This document shows positions 20,332 to 30,845 of a stretch of DNA of 64,000 nucleotides, one piece after another. The notes beneath the pieces were generated by a model. The model saw only the letters and a program-made list of their open reading frames with translations, had not been told where the DNA came from and did no database searches. The stretch comes from Cryptomeria japonica (Eukaryota; Streptophyta; Pinopsida; Cupressales; Cupressaceae). The position numbers and the translations under genes are program-made. The stretch lies in NCBI RefSeq assembly GCF_030272615.1, contig NC_081409.1, forward strand, positions 654,070,468 to 654,134,467, written 5' to 3'. Each line of letters begins with the position of its first letter. Position 1 is the first letter of the stretch.

Positions 20332-21771
20332 ATGTTATACCCTGATATGATCACAATGGGTCATTCATGTGATTCTGGGAATGGAAAAATTGTGGGTGCC
20401 AGCTCCTCGATAGAACAGAGCAGAGACAATGGAGATGAAGAAGTTGATCAGCAGGTACAGGATCATGAAGAACAAGAACCAGAAACATCAAGAGATGATG
20501 ATGGACAAGAGCATAGCAACGGTGTTGATGGAGAAGTGGATAATAATAAAGATGGTTGGACCGATGGTTATGATTATAATGAAGAAGAAGAGGACAGTGC
20601 TATGGAACAAGAGGACGAGGAGGAGGATGAAAGTTATATCACTGGTATTTCATTAGATGAAACAGAGCATGGGATTAGTGTCGCCAGTGAGGCCATAGTC
20701 GAGAAAGACATAAACAATGAAGATGAACATGATGTGGGTCATTGGGCACAAGATGATGATGAAAAAGAAGATGAAGAAGACGAGCAAGACGATAGTCGTG
20801 AATATAGTCCCAGCACTAGCTATGTTAATATCACCAGTAGTTCATCAATTAGAGGTGGGCATCCTTTGGTTCCTGAATCTTCCACATATAATGACATGAG
20901 CAGAGGAGATGAACAAGAAACAGATCAACAGGGGCAAGATCATCAACAAGAAGAGGATGATGATGAAGAAGTAGATAGGTATGATGCAGAAGAAGAAGAA
21001 GAATGTACAGTAATTGATATATTAGTGGTACTTCATTTGATGGTGGAAATAAGGATACTTGGGCTACTGAGTCACCAACAAATAGACATATTAGTGCTAG
21101 TTAATCACCTGTTAAGATTAGGGATACTTGCGATACTGTGTCACCAACGAATAGACATCAATAGTGGAGATGATCAAGAAGTATATGAGCAGAGAGAAGA
21201 CCATCAACAAGAAGATGATGATTTGCAAGTTGAAGAAGAAAATTATGACGCAGAAGATGAAGAAGAAGAAGCAGCAGGCACTCAAACAGAAGAAGAGGAT
21301 GGGCAAGAAAATGATAGCAATCAAGCTTACCCCAGGAAGAGAAATGTAGATATCACTGGAAGTTCATCTGATCATATTATGAGACAGGATTCTTTGTCTT
21401 CTGACTTCTCAATAAGCCAAAACCTAAATAAGGGAGATGAACAAGAAGGCGATCAGCGAGGAGAGGATCTATGTCAAGAAGAAGAAGATGGTGCTGAATC
21501 TAAGGGTGGAAAGGGAAATGATAAAGACGGAAGAGGAAAAACAAAAAAAGAGAAAGAAGATGGTGTTTATAGTAAAGAAGATGATGATAAGGAAGGTAAG
21601 CAAGAATATGATTATACCCCTACTGATGATGAAGAAAAAACAGAAAAAATTCAAATGGATACAAAAGATGCTATTGCAGAGGATGGTGAGAATGAATCAG
21701 AGGGAAAGAAGTTCAGGGGGAAAACAAGATTTGGATTATACATTGAACTCAAAAAGGCAGAGAAGATCTGA
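20332..21771 (+). CDS. Very acidic repeat protein, function unknown
   Basis: Open frame of about 479 codons from ATG 20332 (the frame is open a little further upstream, but only from a TTG). It is dominated by Asp, Glu, Gln and Asn. A motif of the form GDEQE-DQ-GQDH-QEE recurs four times (near 20430, 20905, 21166 and 21435), suggesting an ancestral unit of about 90-160 residues with Ser-rich linkers (YVNITSSSSIRG; NVDITGSSSDHI). Between about 21005 and 21165 the frame reads hydrophobic (VIDILVVLHLMVEIRILG), whereas the shifted frame reads SGTSFDGGNKDTWATESPTN, so this looks like a frameshifted stretch later corrected. The C-terminal part is Lys/Glu-rich. Partial copies lie at 17535-18258. It could be a decayed host gene or a gene picked up by a transposon; the family is not recognised. 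Confidence 0.5.
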   Translation: MLYPDMITMGHSCDSGNGKIVGASSSIEQSRDNGDEEVDQQVQDHEEQEPETSRDDDGQEHSNGVDGEVDNNKDGWTDGYDYNEEEEDSAMEQEDEEEDESYITGISLDETEHGISVASEAIVEKDINNEDEHDVGHWAQDDDEKEDEEDEQDDSREYSPSTSYVNITSSSSIRGGHPLVPESSTYNDMSRGDEQETDQQGQDHQQEEDDDEEVDRYDAEEEEECTVIDILVVLHLMVEIRILGLLSHQQIDILVLVNHLLRLGILAILCHQRIDINSGDDQEVYEQREDHQQEDDDLQVEEENYDAEDEEEEAAGTQTEEEDGQENDSNQAYPRKRNVDITGSSSDHIMRQDSLSSDFSISQNLNKGDEQEGDQRGEDLCQEEEDGAESKGGKGNDKDGRGKTKKEKEDGVYSKEDDDKEGKQEYDYTPTDDEEKTEKIQMDTKDAIAEDGENESEGKKFRGKTRFGLYIELKKAEKI

Positions 21772-22169
21772 AAAAGGCTGACCAGACACAGAATGGAGAC
21801 TAATGAACAGATCAGACACAGAATGTAGACTAATAAACAGAGAGGCAGAAGAAAATATTTTCAGAAGAGGATGATGATAATGATAAAAATGAAGATGAAG
21901 TAATAAATTAAAAAGCAGTCAAACGAGATAAGCTCTAACATATATTTAAGCTTATGGAATGTAATAACTCGGACGACCCAAAATGAGAAAATAAACTTAT
22001 TGTTTATTAAATGCATGAATAGCTTAAAGAATTGGGTTTTAATTGGAAATTTTATGAGGCTATTGTTTAGAAACACAGATGCTTAATAGTTAAATTTTCC
22101 AGTTTACCATGCAATCTTGACCAATGCATGATGGAGTACATTGTGTGTCTCAGACATGGTATTAGTATT

Positions 22170-22330
22170 GTTGTTGTTGAACTATTGTAATTTGTCCCAT
22201 AAGCTATATATATAATATATAATAAAGGTTTGTTTTGGATGTTTTTAGAAGTATTTATTATTGTAGTAAGTTGTTTCTATTGTTGGATATGTCAATTATG
22301 TAAACAATGTTGCAAGTAATACAAATATTA
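22170..22330 (+). repeat. LTR-like repeat copy B (short)
   Basis: GAACTATTGTAATTTGTCCCATAAGCT and TTTCTATTGTTGGATATGTCAA resemble the starts of the copies at 22870 and 23085. Partial and weak. Confidence 0.35.
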
Positions 22331-22347
22331 ACAAGTCAATTTAAGAA

Positions 22348-22506
22348 ATGCAATGTTCTCATTGTCATAGGCACGGACATGAAAAAGAAATATGTTGGGA
22401 TCTTCATCCTCATATTATTTGTGGATTACTGAATCATCCTAAAAAGATGTGTTGGAATGGAGAATGGAGAGCTAAGGGAAACAATCTTGTGAATCATCAT
22501 ATATAG
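22348..22506 (+). pseudogene. Copia Gag zinc-knuckle fragment
   Basis: A 52-codon frame from an ATG. MQCSHCHRHGHEKEICWDLHP contains a perfect CX2CX4HX4C knuckle followed by W-x-L-H-P, the usual setting in copia Gag proteins; a second C-G/C-W pair follows. No other Gag part is next to it. Confidence 0.7.
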
Positions 22507-22739
22507 ATGAATTGAGATAGATTCGTGTATCTAATTGGATAAAGGTCATAAATATGTTCAAAATAATGTATAAAAATAGATATTCATATGTTGAACAAAA
22601 TAGAAACCTAACAATGCTGGAGTATTTGAGTGAAGTAACTAATAATAGGTTTTGAATTAAAGTTAGTTATTGTCTCGAACGAAATAATGCAATTTATTTA
22701 CTACTAATAGTGAATTTATAGGAAGAGTACCTCTAAATT

Positions 22740-22860
22740 GGATTTTTGTAGATCAAAAGATCAATTAATAGGAATATTCATAAAGGAACTATCAAAGTTG
22801 ATTTTTTAGCATCTAATATATAATTTAGATATTATAGATATTGTAGTAGTGAATGGTAAA
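22740..22860 (+). pseudogene. Copia RNase H C-terminal remnant
   Basis: One frame reads KDQLIGIFIKELSKLIF, matching the conserved copia end (E-Q-L-A-D-I-F-T-K-x-L). It sits just before an LTR-like repeat, as expected at the 3' end of a copia element. Short and eroded. Confidence 0.55.
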
Positions 22861-22869
22861 AATTAAGAT

Positions 22870-23260
22870 AGAGTATTGGAATATTGTAAATTATCCCTCA
22901 AGCTAAAAATTAGTGAGTTCTTTCTATTGTTGGCATGTCAAATACTTTTTTTAGAAAGAGCCTCAATGTTGTAGTAAAGACGTCTATACATTGAGGCAAT
23001 TATAATTTATTTAGCACCATACAATCATATGATCAATGAATACAAGGTGAATGCTATAAATGTTGCAAATATGAGTCTGTGTTGTGCTATTGTCAGCATG
23101 TCAACTAATTTTTTAGAAAGAGCCTTGTTGTAGTAAAGATGGACCTATACATTGAGGCAATTATAATCTATTTAACACCATACAATCATATGATCAAATG
23201 ATCAATGAATAGAAGTTGAATGCTATAAATGTTGCAAATCTGAGTCTATATTGTCATTGA
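22870..23260 (+). repeat. Tandem LTR-like repeats, copies C and D
   Basis: Two adjacent copies (about 22935-23085 and 23086-23258) share CTATTGT-GCATGTCAA, TTTTTTAGAAAGAGCCT, TTGTAGTAAAGA, CTATACATTGAGGCAATTATAAT, ACCATACAATCATATGATCAA and GAATGCTATAAATGTTGCAAAT. Homologous to 18590-18830. Confidence 0.8.
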
Positions 23261-23268
23261 TTGTCAAA

Positions 23269-24613
23269 CTTGTTGGTCTATTGTCGATCCAAATGTGTAA
23301 CTTGGTAATGTTCTTGGTCTAGATGTAGTCTTGAGGAGTGTAGTAACAATAAGTTAGTAAAACATTCATGCAAATGTATGGAGCTTGTTTGTAGATGATT
23401 TAGATGGTATATTAGGACATATTATGAAGTTTCTAGAGATTTAGTGGTGATCTTTGAGGTCTACAATTGATATTTAGCTAAGTGTGACTATTTTGGTGAG
23501 TAGTATATTAGTCAGTGTTTAGTCCAAATGGTGGCACATTTATTTAATTTGTGCATGCGGTTGCAATATGATATTGTTGAATGTAAATTCCTATTATATT
23601 CTAGTTTTAAGTATCTCAAGTGATCTACAAATGGAGATATTTTTGTCTAAGTTCTAGTTTGTACTCTAACATAGCAGTAGCGTATATGAATATGTTGTGT
23701 TCCTCTGCCTTCAATTGATTGAACTGATTTGATTTGTTTATTTGGGTTTCTTCATGTCAAGTGTTATTTTGCTGGACATCTTCAAGTTTTTTTGGTGGTC
23801 CTATTGAATTTTGAGTGAGTATGTTAATAGTGTTATCATATGTGATGTTTTGGTTCACGTGATAGAGTGTAGTTGCATATGACTGAATTTGGAATTGTCT
23901 AGAAGGTGTGCCAAAATGGTGTGATGCCTCACACATTTCATTTCCCTTTCACAAAGCATTGGAGATTATTTTTGTGCCGATTGTTTTATATTTACATGTT
24001 ACACCTTATTGGGCTAACCTAATTAACATTATTATGGTTGTGGATGGTATAAAATGATGGAATCATTGTGGAGATGTATGTATGAGTTGTGGGTGTTGTG
24101 CCAAGTGAGTTTGAAGTTATGTAGATGTTCAAAAGTACAACAAATTAGTAACGAAGGTAGTTTCTAATGTATTTTAAACAACAAATTATAATCAAGATTT
24201 TAGTGGACGTGGTTCTTAGCAATTCAATTCTATTATTGTCTCTCATTTATAAGTTGTGTATCTTACCCTTAAAAAGTGATCTTTAGTGTCTACAAGTCCT
24301 TATTGTATCTTTCCTTGAGGTTGCACACCCCAATCTCGCAATTTCATCTCAAGTGTAGTAAACTCCCTAGCCTTTTTCCTAAATATTGTGACATATTTAA
24401 CATATAGTGAGATAGTCCTTATCATGGTTTCACCCATCTTGGTTTCTCCACATAAAAATCTTGGTGTTCATGTGCTATTGCTTTTGTGTTTTCTACTGTT
24501 TACTTTTTTTGCACATGGTAAATGAACTAAATGTTAAGTGAATGGTTAAATTTGATTAACTTTTTATATATGCTGATTAATGCACCCCTCTTAGTATCCA
24601 TAAGTGTTCAACA
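23269..24613 (+). repeat. Probable eroded copia LTR (plus orientation)
   Basis: Starts at TGTTGGTC and ends at GTTCAACA. Near its end it has the motif seen in the other copia LTRs here (ATGGTTTCACCCATCTTGG, then TCCACATAAAAATCTTGGTG at 24427-24475) and the terminal CACCCCTCTTAGT. The start is a guess; no PBS follows. Confidence 0.45.
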
Positions 24614-24663
24614 ATAACATTCTAAGTGTATGCATTTTTAATCATTTTTATCAACATGAATAG

Positions 24664-25520
24664 TGTTGAACACACCAAATATTAAGAGAGGGTGTAAATT
24701 AGTATTTGAGAAACTCAAACCCTTTGGCCCAATTTGAATTCAAAACCCCTTATATAGATTAGTAGCAATGAAAGATAAATAAATGTTCACCAAAGCACAA
24801 TACGACACTATATTTACATGGAAAACCCAATAAGGAAAAAACCACAATCAGAATTGTCTAACAATATACGAGAAAGTATTGCAATTATATTTAAGGCTCA
24901 TTTCCTAAGGAAGCACACTTCTCCTAGAGGACTTTCTAAAAAGGTTAACTACCTCAAAGCAAGATACAAGGACCTATGTAGATATTCACTCTCCTAGAGA
25001 AAGGTGGGTGAAAATTGAATTAAAATAAATAATCTTCTATCTCAAAGCCTTTAAAAATATCTTTAGAATGTATCCACCTTTGACGTACTGTCTCAAGCAT
25101 ATATTAAGCAATTCAATGTCAAAACTTCCACCACACACTTTTATTTGCTTCAAACTTTGCATCTTACAATCCACAAACTCACAGTTGCAACTAATTTAAT
25201 CTTCTATATATAGATTTTGCAAGAAAGGAAAACATAAAACTAGGTCAACCATAATAGGAGACAAGAAATGACCCGAAAAGTTGGCCTCAAGACATATTTG
25301 AGATGAAAATTGACCCAAACGAGAAGATAGGGTGGACCTAAAATAACTTATTATGTCTTTCTATGCATCCCAAAACATCAAAATTGCTAGCACACATCGC
25401 CCAAGTTAGTAACAATGTAATGTGTAGATTAAAGTTATAGCATTGTACTAGTCAACCCAAAAATAAAACTTTCAAATGAATTTATACAATCCGGAATACA
25501 TTATGAAATAAAACATTTCA
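24664..25520 (-). repeat. Probable eroded copia LTR (minus orientation)
   Basis: Left end TGTTGAACACACC, followed by AAGAGAGGGTG and, at 24816-24855, ACATGGAAAACCCAATAAGG and AAAAACCACAATCAG, the reverse complement of the conserved LTR-end motif. The right end is not clear. Confidence 0.45.
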
Positions 25521-25525
25521 AATAT

Positions 25526-25976
25526 TGTGAGATTTTGCCAAGATCAAGAGCTCAATGAAATGTACAAAATAGAGAGACAAAATATAGGACAAGAATAAAC
25601 TGTATTCTCATCAATAGATAGATGATCAAAAGATCAATAGTTGTTCAATACAATGAATATGAGCCTGCATATATAGGCAAGGCTATATGGATATGTGACC
25701 ACACAATCATGACATGTGGTTCAATAATAAAAAAGGGTAGGTAGGAAATAGGTGTGGTAGTTAGGAGAAACAATAAAATATTCCACATGAGGTGGATCAC
25801 CCACTGAAGGTGGAATGTAACAACAAGACCACAAAAATTGGAAATTATCCTACACACACTATCCCAATGTGGCACAAACACCCAAGTGTTTCATACCCAA
25901 ACTACTATGAAATGCATTGCCTAAGTAAACTTAAGTAAGGTGTAATAATATCAATGAATAACTATTTACACCAACA
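25526..25976 (-). repeat. 3' LTR of the 25.5-30.3 kb copia element
   Basis: 451 bp, aligned to 29885-30315 with small indels. Confidence 0.93.
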
Positions 25977-25987
25977 CCCCCCCTTAA
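25977..25987 (-). other. Polypurine tract
   Basis: CCCCCCCTTAA on plus, TTAAGGGGGGG on the coding strand, directly beside the 3' LTR. Similar G-rich tracts on the coding strand recur at 26152, 26242 and 26276. Confidence 0.85.
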
Positions 25988-26314
25988 GTGCAACTTAGGG
26001 GAATTCACCTAAGTCTACAATGCAACTAAGCAATGCAAGATGGGTCCCGGCTATGAGGCCATGTTAGTTACCCATGTACAAATGCAAATGCATGCAAACC
26101 AATGCAATGAAATCTCTCACAAAGAGGGGAAAGAGAGAAAAACCCAATGGGGAAAAACCCTCCCCCAAAAGAGAGATGAAAACTATAGAAGATAACTCTC
26201 ATAGAAGTGTGTGAGGAACAAAACTCCATGTGAGAAAAAGTCCCCCCCATATGAGAGAAGAAGAGAATCTATGAAGCCCCCCCTCAATGTAGAATCTACA
26301 CCAATGATAGAAGC
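25988..26314 (-). other. 3' untranslated region with repeated purine tracts
   Basis: Contains repeated variants of GAGAGAAAAAC/GAAAAAGTCCCCCC and AGAAGA words. The 60-codon frame on minus in here reads Phe/Ser-rich low complexity and is not supported as a gene. Confidence 0.6.
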
Positions 26315-27392
26315 TCAAGAATGAATGAAGAAACTACTCCATGAACGTCGAACAAAATTCCTCCCCTTAGGAAGAAACAAAACCAAAGGTGTATCCATGA
26401 GGTCTCTCCAATCATGAAGGGAAGATGTATGAAAATAACTCACGATGAATGAAGTCTCTGAAAACTGCTCAAGTGTCCCCATGTCGATGTTTAAAGATAC
26501 CCCCTCCAAAGGTGGTAAATTGCTCCACACTGCTGAAAAAGGAACTCCAAGATCTAGTGGAGATGAATGTAGAACAAGTCCTAAAGACTCACATGTCTCC
26601 TCTAAACATAAAGCGACCTCCTCCAACCGATGTGCATAAGTATCCATAATCATATCAACCTCAAAAGAATGATCATGTAGAGAATGAACAAGAGGGCCAG
26701 AGTGTTCCCTCGCAACAGTCAAAGAAGGATTGTCTTCATCAAAGAGAAGATGAATATCATCAATGGTGTCTCCCAAATCTGCAATGTAGGATTCCACAAA
26801 CAAACCTGCAATGTTTGTCAAGTACTCATCCCATGAAACTGAAGCTGGAAGATAAGATATATCCTGTTGCACTGAATCACATGAAGGAAAAATTGTCGCA
26901 CTATAGGTATCATCAAGTGAAATAGGTGATGTGATATCAATAGGAGGAGATGAAACACAAGGCTCAAGAACAGGGTCAAATGTGAGAATCCCCAAGTTCA
27001 AGTACCCAAAGTTCTCATCAAAATCTGAACCATCATAAGAAGTATGATCATCATGTGTAGAATCATCATATGTGAAATCATCATCACCAACAAAATCTAA
27101 AAATGAATATAACCGAGATGCATGATCAACCACCCCAGTCGCAATGATAGCTCTAGTCTCCAAGTCTCTATTAAAAATTGACTCAGGTGTGAACTCCACA
27201 ATTCTCTTAGTTGCCCCCATGTGTGATTTGATAGATAGAAAGGAGATTATTTGTCAAATGGGGTACACATAACACATCATTGAAGGAGTTATCCCCAATG
27301 GCAATAGATCCTTTCCCAATTACATCCATGTATGTATGATTGCCCATCAAAATCTGTGGCATGGTGCAAGGCTCAAACAAAGAGAATATAGA
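26315..27392 (-). pseudogene. Post-protease linker fused to an acidic protein of unknown function
   Basis: Continues the protease frame after a break. 27390-27120 reads PQILMGNHTYMDVIGKGSI, VLCVPHLTNNLLSIYQIT and VEFTPESIFNRDLETRAIIA, GVVDHASRLYSF, the usual copia stretch between protease and integrase. From about 27105 the frame continues for roughly 260 residues that are not integrase: DDDFTYDDSTHDDHTSYDGS, LSIDDTYSATIFPSCDSVQQ-like, SWDEYLTNIAGLFVESYIADL, DTIDDIHLLFDEDNP, LEEVALCLEETCESLGLVL, ending at 26315. It is rich in Asp, Ser and Leu. The frame is intact over 301 codons, so the domain was probably under selection in this family. No function assigned. Confidence 0.65.
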
Positions 27393-28480
27393 CTATGAAG
27401 ATTCCATATGATGAGAAGCCCCTGAATCTAGAAGCCATCTCCCTGAGTCATGACTTGTAGTAGCACAAAGAGATTTTCCTTTTCTTGTTCCAAAAGAGTG
27501 ATTCTTCCCACTTGTTGAAGCCATGAATGCTTGCCCTTTCCCTTTCGAATGTGTGGAAGTGGAAGTTGATGATTTCTCTTTCTTGTAGACATTAGGAAAA
27601 TCAATGTTGTGCTTTTTGAGGATATGTGTGAGCTCATCAATCTTCTTAGAATGGTAATGACACTCCTCATGACCAACCTTTTTACAATAGGCACAAGTAG
27701 GTCCCTCCCTATTTGGTGAATTGTCCTTCTTGGAAGAAGATGAATCTCCTTGTTGTGGAGAAGGTTGTGATTTCTCCTTAAGCTTTGATTTCCATTTCTT
27801 CTTGTTTGAGTTATCCTTTCCTTGATTTCCTTTGTTCCCTTGAGTTTCCACTAATGCTTGAGACTTAGAAGCCTTAAGGATGCCCATGCTTATCAAATTA
27901 GTTTGTTCCATCATCAACATTTCAGTGAAAGCATCAAATGTAGGCATTGTGTAGCTTGAACCCATTGTCATCCTATGGGTTTGGAAACTAGAAACAAATG
28001 CTGCATATTCTTGTGGAAGCTTGCCCATCAAAATGAAGATCAATTGAGTATCCTTCTTATAAATGGCACAATCCTTGAGTTGTGCCCTCAACTCTTTTGC
28101 CTTAGTGACATAATCTTGTATAGTATCAAAGTTCTTGGGATCTAACATGATGAGATCACTATCAATCTGATATCCCCTAATCTCATCAACTTGACCATAC
28201 AAGTCTTGAAACTTTTGTCAAGCATCCTTGATTAGAGTACATTTCCCAATATAAAAAATGAGATCCTTTGATACATACTTTCTTAAGGTACCAATTGCCA
28301 TGATATTCTTAGTGAGCCAATCCAAGTGAGCAACAAGATCAGCCTTAGGATTAGTGGGAGAAACAATAGTTCCATCAATGTAATGAGTTAGTCCTTTTTC
28401 CATAAGTTTACTCCATGCATAAATTTTCCAAGTAGCATAATTATGAGGAGTTAAGAGAGGAAAATTAGGAAAACCCATAG
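27393..28480 (-). pseudogene. Ty1/copia Gag and protease
   Basis: ATG at 28480 (MGFPNFPLLTPHNYATWKIY) opens Gag; a TAG at 28218 divides it from 28202-27393, which is in frame. Landmarks: ATWKIYAWSKLMEKGL, LDPKNFDTIQDYVTKAKELR, KLPQEYAAFVSSF, a Lys/Ser-rich stretch, the zinc knuckle CAYCKKVGHEECHYH, and the retropepsin active site RWLLDSGASHHM. Gag packages the RNA and the protease matures it. A frame break near 27393 separates it from the linker. Apart from that and the single stop, the ORF is largely intact. Confidence 0.92.
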
Positions 28481-28552
28481 CAACAAAAAGGAAGGAACAC
28501 AAGAGAACAAAAGCACAACAAACACCCTCCCAAATCCAATCAATCAAAGTAT

Positions 28553-28577
28553 CCCCCCCCCCCCCAAAAAAAAAAAA
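28553..28577. repeat. Poly-C/poly-A homopolymer junction
   Basis: Thirteen C followed by twelve A. Length is prone to sequencing error. Confidence 0.9.
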
Positions 28578-29866
28578 TGATAATTTTGGCACTTTATATG
28601 TAGTGCATGTATAATAGGCCACTTGCAAACAATGGAAAGGTGGACTTCTAATTTTGTTTTAAAACTTCCCCAATAGGTTGAGAACTTCAATGCAAAAGAC
28701 CAACAAGATAGATTTATGCAATACAAGTGCCAAATTTGCCAAAATAAACCATATGTTGAAAGTAAAATTTCTACCCAAAATCACTATAAAATGATAGTAG
28801 ATTATGAAAGTACACAAAAAATTATGCACTTAAAAAAAATGACACCTGAAAAGGAGTTCGTATGAGCCCAAACTAAGTCCCAAAAGTTGCACAACTGGGG
28901 ATCGAATGAGTACATTCACCAAAAACTAAGATTTATGAAAACTCTTTCCATAAAAATCAAAAAATAATTCCACCATGAGAAATTACACGAAAAATTAGTC
29001 CATTTCAAAAAACATTGCAGCAAAAAAGGAGCAAAAATGAGAAAGATATGGCCATTTGAAGTTGAACTGCAAAATCAAAAAGCTCAATGGAGGGGGCTTG
29101 CCAAATTTTCAAAAAAATGATGATGTCAGAAAAACATGAGGCTAAATTTGATGGCTGTATGACCGTCGCAAAAACTCACCTTCTTGCTGACAGGGTGTTC
29201 GTACAGTACGGACTGACACATGGCAAAATATGATTGGCTGAAAAAGATGATGTGGTAGTACGGTTTGGTCTGTGTGTCGTACGAAATGATGACTGGCAGG
29301 TATGGTAATACTGAGGTTGACTGCTATGTGGCAAGATGTCACTGGTCGGTGTGTCCGCTGACGAGGTAGTGATGTGGCATGGTCCGCGTGGGAAGCCCAG
29401 GAAGCTCGTGTCGCTGGAAGAGAAGGGGTCACCGGGAGAAGGGGGTTGCATAGACGGCAGTAGGTCGGAAGTGAAAGAACACTGACGGCGAGTGAATGGT
29501 GTCGACAGTTTCAGACTGAGTGGAGGCAGGGTCACCGAGGTTCTACAAGTAGTACAATGAGGATGATGACAGTGGAGTCGGTGGTCGCCTAAAGTATAGA
29601 GCACAGCGGGCCCTGCAACCTACAAAATCTATATGGTTGTATAGTGGCAAGGGGGTTGTAAACCCCCAAAATAATTGTTTTTCCTCCAAGCCCCAAATTT
29701 GATTTTCACCAAAATAGGCCGAATTTATACTCAAAATTCATAGAAACGGTCACCCAGATGCAATGGCGAGGTCGGATCTAGTCTAGGATGCCTCCAAAAG
29801 ATGTTTCTCCTCAGATCTACCTCTTGACTCCGCAATATTGCCTCTCAAAGACGAATCAATGATAAT

Positions 29867-29884
29867 GTAATGGCTCTGATACCA
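29867..29884 (-). other. Primer binding site (initiator Met-tRNA type)
   Basis: The minus strand reads TGGTATCAGAGCCATTAC starting right at the LTR end (CTCACA). Confidence 0.93.
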
Positions 29885-30315
29885 TGTGAGATTTTGCCAA
29901 GATCAAGAGCTCAATGAAACGTACAAAATAGAGAGACAAAATATAGGATAAGAATAAATTGTATTCTCATCAATAGATAAATGATCAAAAGATCAATAGT
30001 TGTTTAATACAATGAATATGAGCCTGTATATATAGGCAAGGCTATATGGATATGTGAGCACATAATCATGACATGTGGCTCAATAAGAAACAAGGGTAGG
30101 TAGGAGAAACAATAAAATATTCCACATGAGGTGGATCACCCACCGAAGGTGGAATGTAACAAGACCATAAAAGGTGGAAATTCTCCTACACACACTATCC
30201 CAATGTGGCACAAACACCCAAGTGTCTCATACCCAAACTACTATGAAATGAATTTCCTAAGTAAACTTAAGTAAGGTGTAATAATATCCATGATGAATAA
30301 TTATTTACACCAACA
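29885..30315 (-). repeat. 5' LTR of the 25.5-30.3 kb copia element
   Basis: 431 bp, TGTGAGATTTTGCC...ACACCAACA, matching 25526-25976. Confidence 0.93.
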
Positions 30316-30320
30316 AAGAT

Positions 30321-30654
30321 ACCTCATCAAAACCTACAACATTTTCACAAACCCCCAATTTTATAGTTCTATCAAGAGAATAGGCCCTGTCATCTGGATA
30401 GCCACAAATCACCTTGAAAACCAATACCTTGAACAATATGTGGTACCAAAAAAACAACCACTTTCATGTGGATCACATAGAGACATTCCTTGAACATTAA
30501 CAATATTTACATACACTTCTTTCTTACTATCATACCAAAATAAGCTAGCACAAACAAAAGAGATACATAGTTCTTTATGCCCTGAAGACAAGAGAATATA
30601 GTCATGAGATAGAACATTGTCATAATTAATGAGCAACATAATAATCTATTTATT
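30321..30654. other. Unassigned stretch with a possible gene fragment
   Basis: On minus, 30639-30409 is open for 76 codons (HKELCISFVCASLFWYDSKK, then SLCDPHESGCFFG). It vaguely recalls a plant F-box C-terminal repeat, but the match is too weak to name. Confidence 0.25.
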
Positions 30655-30840
30655 TTTGTCTCTATGCTTGGGGGGAAAGAATATTATCTTACCTCTTTCT
30701 AAGGTTTCACCATTTTCTTTATGGATTGCATTATTCATATCTTGATATCATTTCTTGCATGGGATTATCCTTCATGTGAGCACATGTTTGTTCCTTGGTT
30801 AAGAACTATTCCTTGTTTGAAATGGTACATCTTTTATGAA
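30655..30840 (+). repeat. Flanking direct repeat, left unit
   Basis: GCATTATTCATATCTTGATATC, GGGATTATCCTTCATG, TGTTTGTTCCTTGGTTA and TTTGAAATGGTACAT here recur at about 37875-37985, beyond the copia element. It also carries CTTGGGGGG, as does 38040. This is older repeat DNA (perhaps a 3' region of another LTR element) into which the copia element inserted between two units. Confidence 0.7.
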
Positions 30841-30845
30841 TGATC
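30841..30845. repeat. Target-site duplication, left copy (TGATC)
   Basis: Matches TGATC at 37835-37839 exactly. Confidence 0.92.

Larger units (their letters stand above)
28481..29884 (-). other. 5' leader of the 25.5-30.3 kb copia element
   Basis: 1.4 kb between PBS and Gag. It contains a C13-A12 homopolymer junction at 28553-28577 and a GC-richer stretch near 29200-29560 with repeated GTACGG/CGTACG words. No supported ORF; the minus-strand frames at 29142-29604 are low-complexity Pro/His/Ser readings. Confidence 0.6.
25526..30315 (-). mobile_element. Non-autonomous Ty1/copia element with an unknown domain in place of pol
   Basis: LTRs 25526-25976 and 29885-30315 (TGTGAG...CAACA), flanked by AATAT (25521-25525) and AAGAT (30316-30320), a target duplication with one mismatch. 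Minus orientation: PBS beside the right LTR, PPT beside the left. It encodes copia Gag and protease, then a non-pol acidic region; no integrase, RT or RNase H was found. Confidence 0.9.

Noticed and set aside
21118-21654. Minus-strand Phe/Ile-rich frames that look like membrane proteins
   Set aside because: Complement of GAA/GAT-rich acidic coding DNA.
29142-29604. Minus-strand Pro/His/Ser-rich frames
   Set aside because: Low-complexity readings in the element leader, in two overlapping frames, with no family or start context.
30409-30639. F-box protein fragment
   Set aside because: The resemblance is too weak to name; only 76 codons and no F-box motif.
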